Positions 35,213 through 43,169 of a stretch of 64,000 nucleotides of DNA are shown here, piece after piece; position 1 is the first letter of the stretch; every line of letters begins with the position of its first letter. The translations under genes and the position numbers were made by a program. Under the pieces are notes generated by a model. That model saw only the letters and a program-made list of their open reading frames with translations, searched no databases and was not told where the DNA came from. Source of the DNA: MSPOR6 sp964652195 (GTDB lineage Bacteria > Poribacteria > WGA-4E > WGA-3G); contig CAZZBB010000057.1 of the NCBI GenBank assembly GCA_964652195.1, forward strand, positions 1 through 64,000, in the 5' to 3' direction.

Positions 35213-36222
35213 ACCATCTTCTCCGTAGCAGTAAAAACTGTCTCAGGTTTTATCCAATCAAGATTTTTGTGTGCAACTTCAGCATATTCATCCCATTCTT
35301 TAGGCGTCAATGTATTCATATACTCACACTCTTTCCTTGCGATTATAGTATGTTTTTCCCATGGTGGTCCCCATTGAACAGGATTTGACCCGCCAAATAG
35401 GGCAATCGTAGGTGTCTTTACTGCTGTACTTAGATGCATCGGTCCAGTATCGTTGCTGATGTATAGATCGCATCTTTTTATTATTGCAGCAAGTTGCATG
35501 GGTGTTACATTATCAACAATTATGGATGGAAATTTCATTTTTGATGATATTTGATGAGCCAGTTCTCCTTCTCGGGGTCCTGTCATAATTACGATATGAC
35601 AATCATATTCATCATTAAGCATGTTCCCCAGTATTGCGAATTTGTCTGCTGACCATCTTCGATATGATGTCGCTGCACCTGGATTCAGTCCAATGATAGG
35701 TTTGTCATCATCCAAATTGTTGCTATTTATATATTCATCAACCCATATCCTGCCAACATCATCTATAAATACTTCTGGTTCATCATCTTCAACATCAATA
35801 CCAATTGTTCGAACAACATCAAGATAGCGTTGTGTTTCGTGTTGTGAGGTATTATTTCGCACAGAGTGTTTCAGCAGATTTTTTCCAGCAGTATTAGTTT
35901 GGAATCCGATACGTAATGGTATTCCTGCAAGAAATGTATGCAGGACTAAACGAAAAGTGGGTTGTAATATTACTGCTAACTGGAATTTCCTACGAATAAG
36001 TTGAGATAATAATTTTGGGATTGAAGATTGATAGATGAGAACTTCATTTAAGTGTGGATTCGCAGATACTAAATCCTCACGTGTTGGTGCTACCATATAG
36101 GCAATGTATGCATTTTGAAAGTGTTGTCTTAATGCTCGTATGACAGGAGTTGTCAACACCGTTTCTCCCAGTGGTGCATGTCTTATTATAAGGATGCGTT
36201 CTATGTCACCGGGAGCATACAT
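35194..36222 (-). CDS. Glycosyltransferase family 9 (heptosyltransferase-like)
   Basis: A 342-residue GT-B enzyme. ILIIRHAPLGETVLTTPVIRALRQHF is the family N-terminus; IGLNPGAATSYRRW and SNDTGPMHLSTAVKTPTIALFGGSNPVQWGP are the sugar-nucleotide-binding landmarks. GT9 enzymes add heptoses to lipopolysaccharide inner core, fitting a Gram-negative envelope and the heptose-type GHMP kinase at 56632. The gene heads a three-gene overlapping unit. Confidence 0.88.
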   Translation of the reverse strand: MYAPGDIERILIIRHAPLGETVLTTPVIRALRQHFQNAYIAYMVAPTREDLVSANPHLNEVLIYQSSIPKLLSQLIRRKFQLAVILQPTFRLVLHTFLAGIPLRIGFQTNTAGKNLLKHSVRNNTSQHETQRYLDVVRTIGIDVEDDEPEVFIDDVGRIWVDEYINSNNLDDDKPIIGLNPGAATSYRRWSADKFAILGNMLNDEYDCHIVIMTGPREGELAHQISSKMKFPSIIVDNVTPMQLAAIIKRCDLYISNDTGPMHLSTAVKTPTIALFGGSNPVQWGPPWEKHTIIARKECEYMNTLTPKEWDEYAEVAHKNLDWIKPETVFTATEKMVWNPQD

Positions 36223-36307
36223 TGGAGTACTTCTTCTATAATCTTATAGGAATTGCTAAAATCTATTCGCAAGTGTATAATACACAGAAAACGGATAGGA
36301 TGTCAAG

Positions 36308-37027
36308 GTGAAATCATATCTACAAAGACTTATAGATACATACCTACACGGATGGGAACAGCAGGAAACAGTCATTCTTCTCAGTTCTGCCTTCTTGTTA
36401 ACAATTCATAGAAAATTTAGTCGAACGCGTATTTTTCGTACACACTTTTCCGATTATTTTACCGACTTCCCCCTCTCTGAAAGTTACCCCTACTACTACT
36501 GGTTTCTAACGACAGCAATCACCCTATTTCTATTACCTATAATTGTCGGTTTAATTGGTACGAAAATGCCATTGAAAGAGTACGGAATTCGACTTGGAAA
36601 TAGGAAATTTGGATTGTTGGTTACCGTTGTTGCAGTCTTATCTATGATACCAGTAATTATGGTTGCTGTCGCAGTTTATCCTGCATTCCTTGAGAAGTAT
36701 CCGCTTAGCAAGGTTGTAGCAATCAGCTGGAAACCGTTCCTCCTATACCAGTTGGCTTATGGCGTTTACATGTACTCATGGGAGTTCTTTTTTAGAGGAT
36801 ATATGTTATTCGGTCTGGAGAAACGATTCGGTAATTACAGTATATTAATCCAGACTATTCCATTTGCAGTTATGCACTTTTCCAAACCTTTTCCTGAGGC
36901 GATTGGGTCAATATTTGCAGGTGTGTTTCTGGGTGTTTTAGCATTTGAAACACGATCTTTTATTTATGGTGCAACGATACATTGGCTTGTTGCTATGACA
37001 ATGGATATTGTGGCAATTACTTATTAG
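36308..37027 (+). CDS. CPBP-like intramembrane protein with altered motif 1
   Basis: A 239-residue polytopic protein of the CPBP (Abi/CAAX protease) family. Motif 1 usually reads EExxxR; here it is WEFFFRG, so the first Glu is Trp while the second and the Arg are kept. Motif 2 is FAVMHFSKPFPEAIGS and motif 3 contains HWLVAMTMD. Proteolytic activity is therefore doubtful. Translation starts at GTG 36308. The gene is transcribed away from GT9; the intergenic 85 bp would hold both promoters. An anti-phage or bacteriocin-type role cannot be read from the sequence. Confidence 0.72.
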   Translation: MKSYLQRLIDTYLHGWEQQETVILLSSAFLLTIHRKFSRTRIFRTHFSDYFTDFPLSESYPYYYWFLTTAITLFLLPIIVGLIGTKMPLKEYGIRLGNRKFGLLVTVVAVLSMIPVIMVAVAVYPAFLEKYPLSKVVAISWKPFLLYQLAYGVYMYSWEFFFRGYMLFGLEKRFGNYSILIQTIPFAVMHFSKPFPEAIGSIFAGVFLGVLAFETRSFIYGATIHWLVAMTMDIVAITY

Positions 37028-37398
37028 TCTGTTTGCATCACTTCCTTGCTCAAATGAAGAAAAGGGTACAAAATATGTAAAGTTTTTGACATGAATGTCA
37101 CGGATGATAGCATTCTTTTTCTTGGCATGTATTATATTGAACCAAGGATAATTCTTCTGTAAATTTACTGTTTTTTAGTTGTTCACATCAGTAATATAAT
37201 TGTTGTTGATTCGTTTGCAATGTTACACTTTTTGTCACATGGTGTGACATTGGTAAAACTGCTATCCCGTCAGTACTAAACTGTGTTTACAACCACTTTT
37301 TTAAGGTTACAGGAATTTGCCCCAATTAACAGTGCGACCAATTTTGTGTCTTTTTCTTTCTTCTCATTCATTGATTTTGACATGTTACTTTTCATTAG

Positions 37399-37440
37399 AA
37401 ATGTAAGATCGGGGATCGGAATCCATCCTACCATGCGAGG
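37399..37440. repeat. Family B palindromic repeat, single unit
   Basis: AATGTAAGATCGGGGATCGG continues as AATCCATCCTACCATG. The 5' half is identical to the unit at 2003-2024. The 3' half has diverged so that the stem is partly lost. Confidence 0.6.
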
Positions 37441-37567
37441 ATAATACTTAAATTACGCCTCTGGGCAATCGATTGTTGTGATTAACAGGTAATTATGATA
37501 GAATTTCGTCTATCAAAGTCTTATTGAGCAAGTTTCAATATTAAATATTCAAATTGTAAGTCAATAA

Positions 37568-37592
37568 CGGGCGGGGAAACACCGCCCCTACA
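37568..37592. repeat. Family D palindromic repeat, minimal unit
   Basis: CGGGCGGGG-AAACA-CCGCCCCTAC is a compact hairpin. It lacks the AATTTGGCC centre of the copies at 304-381 and 2176-2270 but keeps their outer GC-rich arms and the CCCTAC tail. Confidence 0.55.
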
Positions 37593-37670
37593 GGTTGGAC
37601 ACCAATCGAAAATCGCAAGATTATTATTTTATATTGCTTACACAAGGAAATTATACAGTTAGGAGTCATC

Positions 37671-38888
37671 ATGGCAGAAAAACAATTCAAAGTACGAGCA
37701 GCACATTGTGATTATAGGGCATCAGAAGAAGAGATATTTCAGGTTTTGCGGCGTATTACGGATCCTCTTAAACGTGCTTGGAAACCTATTGAAAACGCTA
37801 AGAAGGTTGTCATTAAATTCAATATGATGAAACCGCATGAACGGATCATCTATTTTGAAGGTCGACGTAGGGAGCTTGTGGATGATGCTGTATGTCGTGC
37901 TGTTCTCAGATTACTTAAAGAACATACAACTGCACAACTGATTGCAACTGATACAAACCCTTATACACATGGTCATCGAATGCCACCCGGCTTCAACTAT
38001 GAACACCATCTGAAGGAATTTGATGTCCAATTTGTGGATTCAAACCTACCTCCGTTTAAGGTTTATGATGTACCAGGTGGTGGTTCAATGTTTGATCGCT
38101 ATACATTGAGTTCATGTTTTGATGACGCAGATGCAGTGGTATCGGTTGCTAAGATGAAGAATCATGCTTTTATGGGGATTACCTTATGTACCAAGAATCT
38201 TTTCGGTTTGCCTCCAATGTTGTTACCTGAAGGGAGAACACGAAGCTATTATCACCATATCATTCGATTATCATACGTTTTACCAGATCTTGCTTTGATT
38301 ACAAAGCCGTGTTTAAATATCATTGATGCCCTGACAGGACAGTGGGGTAGAGAATGGGGTGGTGAAGGTAGAATTTGTAACGCATTGGTTGCAGGCGACC
38401 ATCCAATTTCGACCGATACAGTTGGTATGCATCTGATGGGTCATGATCCTGAATCTGATTGGCCTACACCACCGTTCAAGCGGGATAGAAACCATATTTT
38501 GATTGCAGCACAACGCGGGTATGGTACCGTCAACTTAGATGAGATTGATTGGGAAAGTGAAGTCAAAGCTCCACTGGCTGAGTTTGATTCTGTTGAAACA
38601 GACAGTCAGGAAACAGTTGCAAATTGGCGTCGGACGACCTGTGAACAAGGATTGGTATATCTTGAAAACCAGAGAGATATGATTGATCAGTATCGAGGGG
38701 AGTTCATATATCTACAAGGTGGTGAGGTAGTGTGGAATGGAGCGGATCCATCTAATCTTGGTAGTCGTCGGCAGCTAAGCGGTCCACAGAAGGATAGTGC
38801 TCTTTGGCTTAAGCTTGTTGATGCCGAAGAACTTGAAGGTGAACGTTTTGGTGTATACGATGATTGTCTGAAAACTTTTGCTGCGTAA
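37671..38888 (+). CDS. DUF362 family protein
   Basis: A 405-residue protein of the DUF362 family, whose members are often iron-sulfur or metal-associated and of unknown reaction. Landmarks are VVIKFNMMK, DADAVVSVAKMKNHAFMG, LCTKNLFGLPP and HPISTDTVGMHLMG. No ferredoxin-like CxxCxxC segment is present, unlike some relatives. AGGAG lies about 7 nt before the ATG. It is followed after 70 bp by a PhyH dioxygenase on the same strand, a pairing I associate with Poribacteria and similar heterotrophs. Confidence 0.82.
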   Translation: MAEKQFKVRAAHCDYRASEEEIFQVLRRITDPLKRAWKPIENAKKVVIKFNMMKPHERIIYFEGRRRELVDDAVCRAVLRLLKEHTTAQLIATDTNPYTHGHRMPPGFNYEHHLKEFDVQFVDSNLPPFKVYDVPGGGSMFDRYTLSSCFDDADAVVSVAKMKNHAFMGITLCTKNLFGLPPMLLPEGRTRSYYHHIIRLSYVLPDLALITKPCLNIIDALTGQWGREWGGEGRICNALVAGDHPISTDTVGMHLMGHDPESDWPTPPFKRDRNHILIAAQRGYGTVNLDEIDWESEVKAPLAEFDSVETDSQETVANWRRTTCEQGLVYLENQRDMIDQYRGEFIYLQGGEVVWNGADPSNLGSRRQLSGPQKDSALWLKLVDAEELEGERFGVYDDCLKTFAA

Positions 38889-38958
38889 TCAACCTGTTAG
38901 TATTGTTATATTGGATACTCTATTCACACCAAAATTAAATTGTCCAGGAGTATGAATT

Positions 38959-39711
38959 ATGGGTATTTCTGAATCTCAAAAGAAACAGTTAGATGAACAA
39001 GGGTGTATTGTCATACCTGATGTGTTTTCAGATGAAGAAATAGAGATGTATAGAGCAGATATTCTCCGAATCGCTGAGACAGAGAAACAGGACGGTTCTG
39101 CATTACGGCATACTGAAGGGTACGGTCAACATGTACGATGGTTGATGAATAAGGGTGAGATTTATGAACGGATGGTTGCACACCCTAAGGTAATGCCTTT
39201 CTTTGAACATCTACTTGGTGCGGATTACACCTTAAGTACGCTTACATCTAATATTATTGATCCGGGTGCACCTGATGGTGGATACCATGTAGATAGTGTG
39301 TTGGGTGGAATGCCTGAACCGTTACCCAGTTTTCCATTAGTTGCCAATAGCTTGTGGTTGCTTGATGATTTCACACCGGAGAATGGCGGTACACGTCATG
39401 TGCCGGGTATTCATCTGCAAAGGATTAAACCTCCACCCGGAACTACACATCATCCTGAAGAAGTACGACTATCCGCTCCGAAGGGTTCTGTGTTTCTTTT
39501 TAATGGAGCGATTTGGCATTCTGCCGGTGCTAACAAAACGGATCGTCAAAGGATTGCTTTGATATGTTTTTGTTGTCGTTCATTTGTGAAACCGATGTTT
39601 GATTTTGTTCATCATCTGAAGCCTGATGTCTTTGAACGTGCGACGCCAACGATGCGTCGAATTTATGGTTTTGACTCGCAACCTCGCCCACCTGATAAAC
39701 CTAATCAGTAG
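38959..39711 (+). CDS. Phytanoyl-CoA dioxygenase (PhyH) family protein
   Basis: A 250-residue Fe(II)/2-oxoglutarate-dependent oxygenase. The iron triad is H110-x-D112 (YHVDSV) and H187 (IWHSAG), and an Arg in DRQR (196/198) would bind 2-oxoglutarate. WLLDDFTPENGGTRHVPGIH is the classic PhyH strand. Many bacterial PhyH proteins hydroxylate small molecules rather than phytanoyl-CoA, so the substrate is unknown. CAGGAG precedes the ATG by about 8 nt. Confidence 0.88.
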   Translation: MGISESQKKQLDEQGCIVIPDVFSDEEIEMYRADILRIAETEKQDGSALRHTEGYGQHVRWLMNKGEIYERMVAHPKVMPFFEHLLGADYTLSTLTSNIIDPGAPDGGYHVDSVLGGMPEPLPSFPLVANSLWLLDDFTPENGGTRHVPGIHLQRIKPPPGTTHHPEEVRLSAPKGSVFLFNGAIWHSAGANKTDRQRIALICFCCRSFVKPMFDFVHHLKPDVFERATPTMRRIYGFDSQPRPPDKPNQ

Positions 39712-39800
39712 TAGTTTATACATACAGTCCAATGAGGTAAATTTATAATTGTGAATCAGATTAACTATGGTTGCCCAATAAAACATTAACGGAGATATTC

Positions 39801-39914
39801 TTGTATTGGTTGTTATTGTTTATTTTCCTTCTTGCGTGTCTTATAGTTTATATCGCATATTTTAGAGACTTTATACTTCCTTGGAAGGACAGATTAATAG
39901 ACGGTTTTAAATGA
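39801..39914 (+). CDS. Predicted 37-residue single-helix membrane micro-protein
   Basis: A TTG-initiated frame of 37 codons, with GGAG at 39791-39794 six bases upstream. It encodes YWLLLFIFLLACLIVYIAYF, one clear membrane helix, followed by a short polar tail with a Trp-Lys-Asp stretch, ending at TGA (39912-39914). The same frame stays open after the TGA for 32 codons and encodes a second hydrophobic helix. I cannot tell whether this is a real micro-protein, one half of a two-helix protein interrupted by a stop, or chance in AT-rich DNA. Confidence 0.42.
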   Translation: MYWLLLFIFLLACLIVYIAYFRDFILPWKDRLIDGFK

Positions 39915-40013
39915 GGAAAGAAAAATAACAAAATAAGGATAGTCCCTCTTGCACTTGTATTGACACTGGTATATATCCTGTTGCTACTGATTTATCTGCT
40001 GCCACGAATTTAA
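39915..40013 (+). other. In-frame hydrophobic extension after TGA
   Basis: Thirty-two sense codons in the frame of the 39801 micro-gene follow its TGA and end at TAA (40011-40013). They encode a basic patch (GKKNNKIR) and then LALVLTLVYILLLLIYLL, a second membrane helix. There is no ATG or GTG in the frame and no Shine-Dalgarno for the internal TTG. TGA is an ordinary stop in other genes of the window, so readthrough, a recent nonsense mutation or a base-call error are the options. Confidence 0.35.
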
Positions 40014-40243
40014 TCTGAAAGCTTTTGAATATGTGGTTGACTATGAGTTTAGGATTTGAAACGTAAGATTCATTTGATCTCATTGCAACCGATTAACCTT
40101 TCAACATCAAACGCAGCAGTAGCACTACCTGAATTTATGTATACAACTGGATGGTGAGACTGCATATTGTCAATTATTTGATGAAATCCACCAAAACTTC
40201 ACACATGGAGTGTTTGTGTTGTAAAAGAAAGGAGTAAAGTAGA

Positions 40244-40525
40244 ATGAGTGAATACCAATTAAAACAGGAACACTTACAGAATTATACAGGCATCTTAACC
40301 AGACATAATAAAAACGGTGGAAATTTCAAAATGGCGTTAAAAGCAGAGGATAATCCTGTCCTGCAAAAGTCAAGTGAAATAATTGAGTCCAATATAGAAT
40401 TAGAATTTTATTACAACATGAGTCCTTCAACACTGTTTTTCCATGATATACATTCATGTCCAAATCGAAATGGAAAATGTGTTGAATGCGAAGTGATTAA
40501 AAATAAGAGGGTTTTACACGACTAA
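40244..40525 (+). CDS. Small protein with C-terminal HxC...CxxC cluster, unknown
   Basis: I do not recognise this 93-residue protein. The first two thirds are polar and mixed-charge. The end has HSCPNRNGKCVECEV, that is His-x-Cys-x6-Cys-x2-Cys, spaced like a small zinc site. AAAGGAG stands about 10 nt before the ATG, which supports it as a gene. It precedes the DUF6602 gene by 0.9 kb of repeats and may be unrelated to it. Confidence 0.6.
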   Translation: MSEYQLKQEHLQNYTGILTRHNKNGGNFKMALKAEDNPVLQKSSEIIESNIELEFYYNMSPSTLFFHDIHSCPNRNGKCVECEVIKNKRVLHD

Positions 40526-40539
40526 TGATTTGAACAGAC

Positions 40540-40565
40540 TGTACGATAACCCTCTATATCGTACA
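40540..40565 (+). promoter_or_regulatory. Post-stop hairpin with pairing loop
   Basis: TGTACGATA (40540-40548) and TATCGTACA (40557-40565) form a perfect 9 bp stem with an 8 nt loop. Most of the loop belongs to AACCCTCT (40548-40555), which is complementary to AGAGGGTT at 40506-40513 at the end of the small gene. The two pairings could form a pseudoknot or compete. No T-run follows, so it is not a standard terminator. Confidence 0.4.
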
Positions 40566-40894
40566 ACTTACTCCTTACTTTAATATAGGATAACATTTTG
40601 CAAAAAAAAAAAAATAAAGTTGTTTTTTGTCTTGTAACCTTATATGTAATCAAAAAAAATTGTAAAGTGAGGTTATCGGATGTCCTGTCCACGTTTACCC
40701 AAAGTATTTTATAATCTTCATAAGGCGTTCATACCGTTGATTCCTTGATTCAACAAATATAATATTACATGTGAATTTAAGAGAACTATTCATTTAGAAA
40801 TGGTATGAGATAAAATACCTAATTATGTTAGATGTATGAACGATGTGATTGGAAAAAGTTTTAATATTTATTGTTTAGTCATTCCCCGGGTATG

Positions 40895-40975
40895 AATGCC
40901 ATTTAGGCATTCCCCGCCTACAGAAGAAATATAAAAATCGGGGATCGGAATCCCTTCCCACAGAAGAGTCTTGGA
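40895..40975. repeat. Family B palindromic repeats (two units)
   Basis: GGCATTCCCCGCCTACAGAAG and, 40 bp on, ATCGGGGATCGGAATCCC followed by TTCCCACAGAAGAG. The second is close to the units at 2013 and 5790. They lie next to the poly-A and MITE-end region. Confidence 0.6.
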
Positions 40976-41209
40976 TTTAAACTTGACAAATTTAAGCATC
41001 CTTATTTATAGTTGTATCCTTTAAGAATATTGAACCAATTATTACTATTGTACAGTAATTACTATCATAAAAGCGTTATTTAGTTTTAAGAATTATCAGT
41101 TACTGATAGTTTATTTCGTAGGGAATCAACGCAGCATGCACATATGGCATGCTGCGGGGTTAAACCACAGGTGAAACCTAACATTTCCTGTATGTCCAGC
41201 GTTACATGT

Positions 41210-41293
41210 TGGGTTTCGTTCCTCAACCCAACCTACAGGTAGTTTATATAGAAATGTGAAAAATATAGCAGAAAATAAGAAAACTAAATAACC
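41210..41293. repeat. Family C repeat, copy 2
   Basis: GGGTTTCGTTCCTCAACCCA (a GGGTT/AACCC hairpin), then ACCTACAGG and GTTTATATAGAAATGTG, ending AAAACTAAATAACC. It matches 5896-5978 through nearly its whole length with scattered differences. Confidence 0.62.
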
Positions 41294-41409
41294 TTAGAAT
41301 TCTCCTTGTAATGGTTTACTTAATCTCATAAAATACTAAGGAGTTCTCCTTATGTTTCTTGCCAATCAATTAATCCAATTTACTATATAAAATTATACGG
41401 AAAATAATT

Positions 41410-42186
41410 ATGTCCAACAGACGTTATCAAGAATCACTATACTTTTCTCAGAAAAAACTTGAAATATCTGTCCAACAATTCAAAGGAGTTATCCCTACTC
41501 CAGGAGAAAAAGGGAAGCTTATTGAGAAAACTTTCAAAGAGAATCTTGAAGAGATTTTACCAGAGAAGATAGGAGTATTAAGTGGGGTGGTAATTGATTC
41601 AGATGGAAATGAATCCACTTACATGGATATTGTCTTATATGATAAGATGAATACACCACGATTGTTTACCAATGATTCTGTTCGGATATTTCCTGTGGAA
41701 TCTACATACGCTTGTGGAATAATTAAAGCTAAACTTGACACTACTCAATTACAGGATAGTTTTAGAGAGTGTCTAAGCTATAAGAATCTTAATAGAAAAA
41801 CATATCATGGTACACCTAATAACGCAAACCAACAGTCATATAAATTGTATGGTACGGACTCAAATCATTGGAAATCAATATTCTTTATTTTATCGGTTGA
41901 GGGTATAAGTAGTAGTGAATTAATTGACGAATATAAGCGGATTGTTAATACGGAGAGTCTTCCAATGGCGAACAGAGTTGATTCCATCTTTTCTCTACAA
42001 AGTAGTGATGGTGGTAATGTAATTTGCCACCATAGTGATTGTTATGATTTTCTTCCAAGTGAAACCAGTCATTTACACGGTATATTTGTAGATAATTCTT
42101 GGGGGTTCTTTATGAATTTGCTATTGAGATATATGGTACAAGCACAAACGGAACCTATTGATCTGTTACAATACGATGGGAATTAA
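41410..42186 (+). CDS. DUF6602 (PD-(D/E)XK-like) protein, probably inactive
   Basis: A 258-residue protein resembling the DUF6602 family, which has a restriction-endonuclease-like fold. E39 (KLIEKTF), D73 (YMDIVLYD) and E97 (FPVESTYA) fall where the family has its acidic residues. The canonical E-x-K strand, usually in a context like AxIEVKS, reads ACGIIKAKL here: the Glu position is I104, leaving only K106. Cleavage activity is therefore doubtful. DUF6602 genes are often near defence or mobile loci; here the neighbours are repeats and a small Cys-rich gene. There is no strong Shine-Dalgarno before the ATG. Confidence 0.65.
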   Translation: MSNRRYQESLYFSQKKLEISVQQFKGVIPTPGEKGKLIEKTFKENLEEILPEKIGVLSGVVIDSDGNESTYMDIVLYDKMNTPRLFTNDSVRIFPVESTYACGIIKAKLDTTQLQDSFRECLSYKNLNRKTYHGTPNNANQQSYKLYGTDSNHWKSIFFILSVEGISSSELIDEYKRIVNTESLPMANRVDSIFSLQSSDGGNVICHHSDCYDFLPSETSHLHGIFVDNSWGFFMNLLLRYMVQAQTEPIDLLQYDGN

Positions 42187-42386
42187 GTTAGTAATTATGA
42201 AGTTCACCCTAAATCTCTTACATCGAACTCATCTTTTCACTGTTTAATACTCAGAAGAATTCGTTTATATCAAGCACTGGTCTATGAATTCAACCCAATT
42301 TCAAAGATCTGTGAATTTGACAATTCGTCCATTTTATGTTATAATAATCGGCAACCAGAAACCCCGAATTTATATGGAGAAATGTC

Positions 42387-43169
42387 TTGTCGACTCCTGA
42401 GAGTCAACGCCTTGATGTCAGTTCTGATACAACTGCAGGCGATAATTCACCCACTGGTAAACCACGACAAAGTTCTTCAGTGAATACAATCTGTATCGCA
42501 CCTTCAGTGATGTGTGCAGACCTATGTAATTTAGAATCGGATATTCGGGAATTGGAAATGTCTGGGATTGATCTGCTCCATTTTGATCTTATGGATGCAC
42601 ACTTCGTTCCAAATATGCCGATTGGGTTGGCACTCATACAACAAATAAGACAGAAAACAGATCTTGCCTTTGATATCCACCTTATGGTAGAAGATAACGA
42701 TTTTTTCGTTGCTGAAGCAGTAAAGGTTGGTGTCCAACAAATTGCTATTCATGCTGAATCTGCCACCCATCTGGACAGAACTTTAACAGTAATTCAAGAA
42801 CATGGAATTAAGACGGGTGTCGCTTTAAACCCAGCGACCCCGCTTTTCGCGTTAGATTATGTGCTTGATCGTCTTGACTTTGTACTGATTATGACAGTAA
42901 ATCCTGGATACGCAGGACAGAAATTGGTACCAGCTACGCTTCGAAAGATTTCTGACTGCAAGCGTTATTTGAATAAACATAATATCAGTATCCCAATAGA
43001 AGTCGATGGTAATGTGAGTTTTGAAAACATACCTAAAATGGTAGCTGCGGGTGCTGATATTTTGGTGGGTGGAACGAGTAGTGTTTTCCATAAGTCAGGG
43101 ACACGTGCAGAGAACATCCAACAGATACATCAAGCAATCTCACTTGGATTAGACCAAAGAGGAGACTGA
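42387..43169 (+). CDS. Ribulose-phosphate 3-epimerase family protein (second copy)
   Basis: A 260-residue TIM-barrel epimerase. Metal ligands H65, D67 (LLHFDLMD) and H98 (FDIHLM) are present, as is the VDGNVS Asp. The central loop reads MTVNPGYAGQ rather than the canonical M(S/T)VxPGFGGQ, and an approximately 35-residue Ser/Thr-rich N-terminal tail precedes TICIAPSVM. The housekeeping rpe is at 18791, so this copy may act on another sugar phosphate such as allulose or another ketose phosphate. The start is TTG 42387 with GGAG 8 nt upstream. It overlaps the GatD-like gene by 1 nt, defining an operon. Confidence 0.8.
   Translation: MSTPESQRLDVSSDTTAGDNSPTGKPRQSSSVNTICIAPSVMCADLCNLESDIRELEMSGIDLLHFDLMDAHFVPNMPIGLALIQQIRQKTDLAFDIHLMVEDNDFFVAEAVKVGVQQIAIHAESATHLDRTLTVIQEHGIKTGVALNPATPLFALDYVLDRLDFVLIMTVNPGYAGQKLVPATLRKISDCKRYLNKHNISIPIEVDGNVSFENIPKMVAAGADILVGGTSSVFHKSGTRAENIQQIHQAISLGLDQRGD

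Larger units (their letters stand above)
37028..37670. other. Intergenic spacer with palindromes and repeats
   Basis: I see no gene. TGACAT-GA-ATGTCA at 37087-37100 and TGTCACA-TGG-TGTGACA at 37233-37249 are perfect inverted repeats of operator size. A family B unit (37399-37440) and a family D unit (37568-37592) follow. The last 20 bases hold AGGAG for the DUF362 gene. Confidence 0.55.
40526..41409. other. Long AT-rich spacer with hairpins and repeats
   Basis: No gene is visible. It contains a 9 bp hairpin at 40540-40565, a 12-13 base poly-A run near 40603-40615, a solitary AGAAATGGTA MITE end (40796-40805), family B units (40895-40975), a hairpin GCAGCATGC/GCATGCTGC at 41131-41155 and a family C repeat (41210-41293). 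Confidence 0.6.

Noticed and set aside
36308..37027. Calling the CPBP protein an active CAAX protease
   Set aside because: The first Glu of the EExxxR motif is Trp.
37233..37249. CRP site
   Set aside because: The order TGTCACA..TGTGACA is the inverse of TGTGA-N6-TCACA, so a different regulator is more likely.
39801..40013. A recoded selenocysteine or TGA-to-sense code
   Set aside because: Many genes end in TGA and no SECIS-like hairpin is visible; ordinary stop or error is simpler.
40603..40615. Run of 12-13 A residues as a phase-variable switch
   Set aside because: It is not in or near a coding start, so no contingency function is supported.
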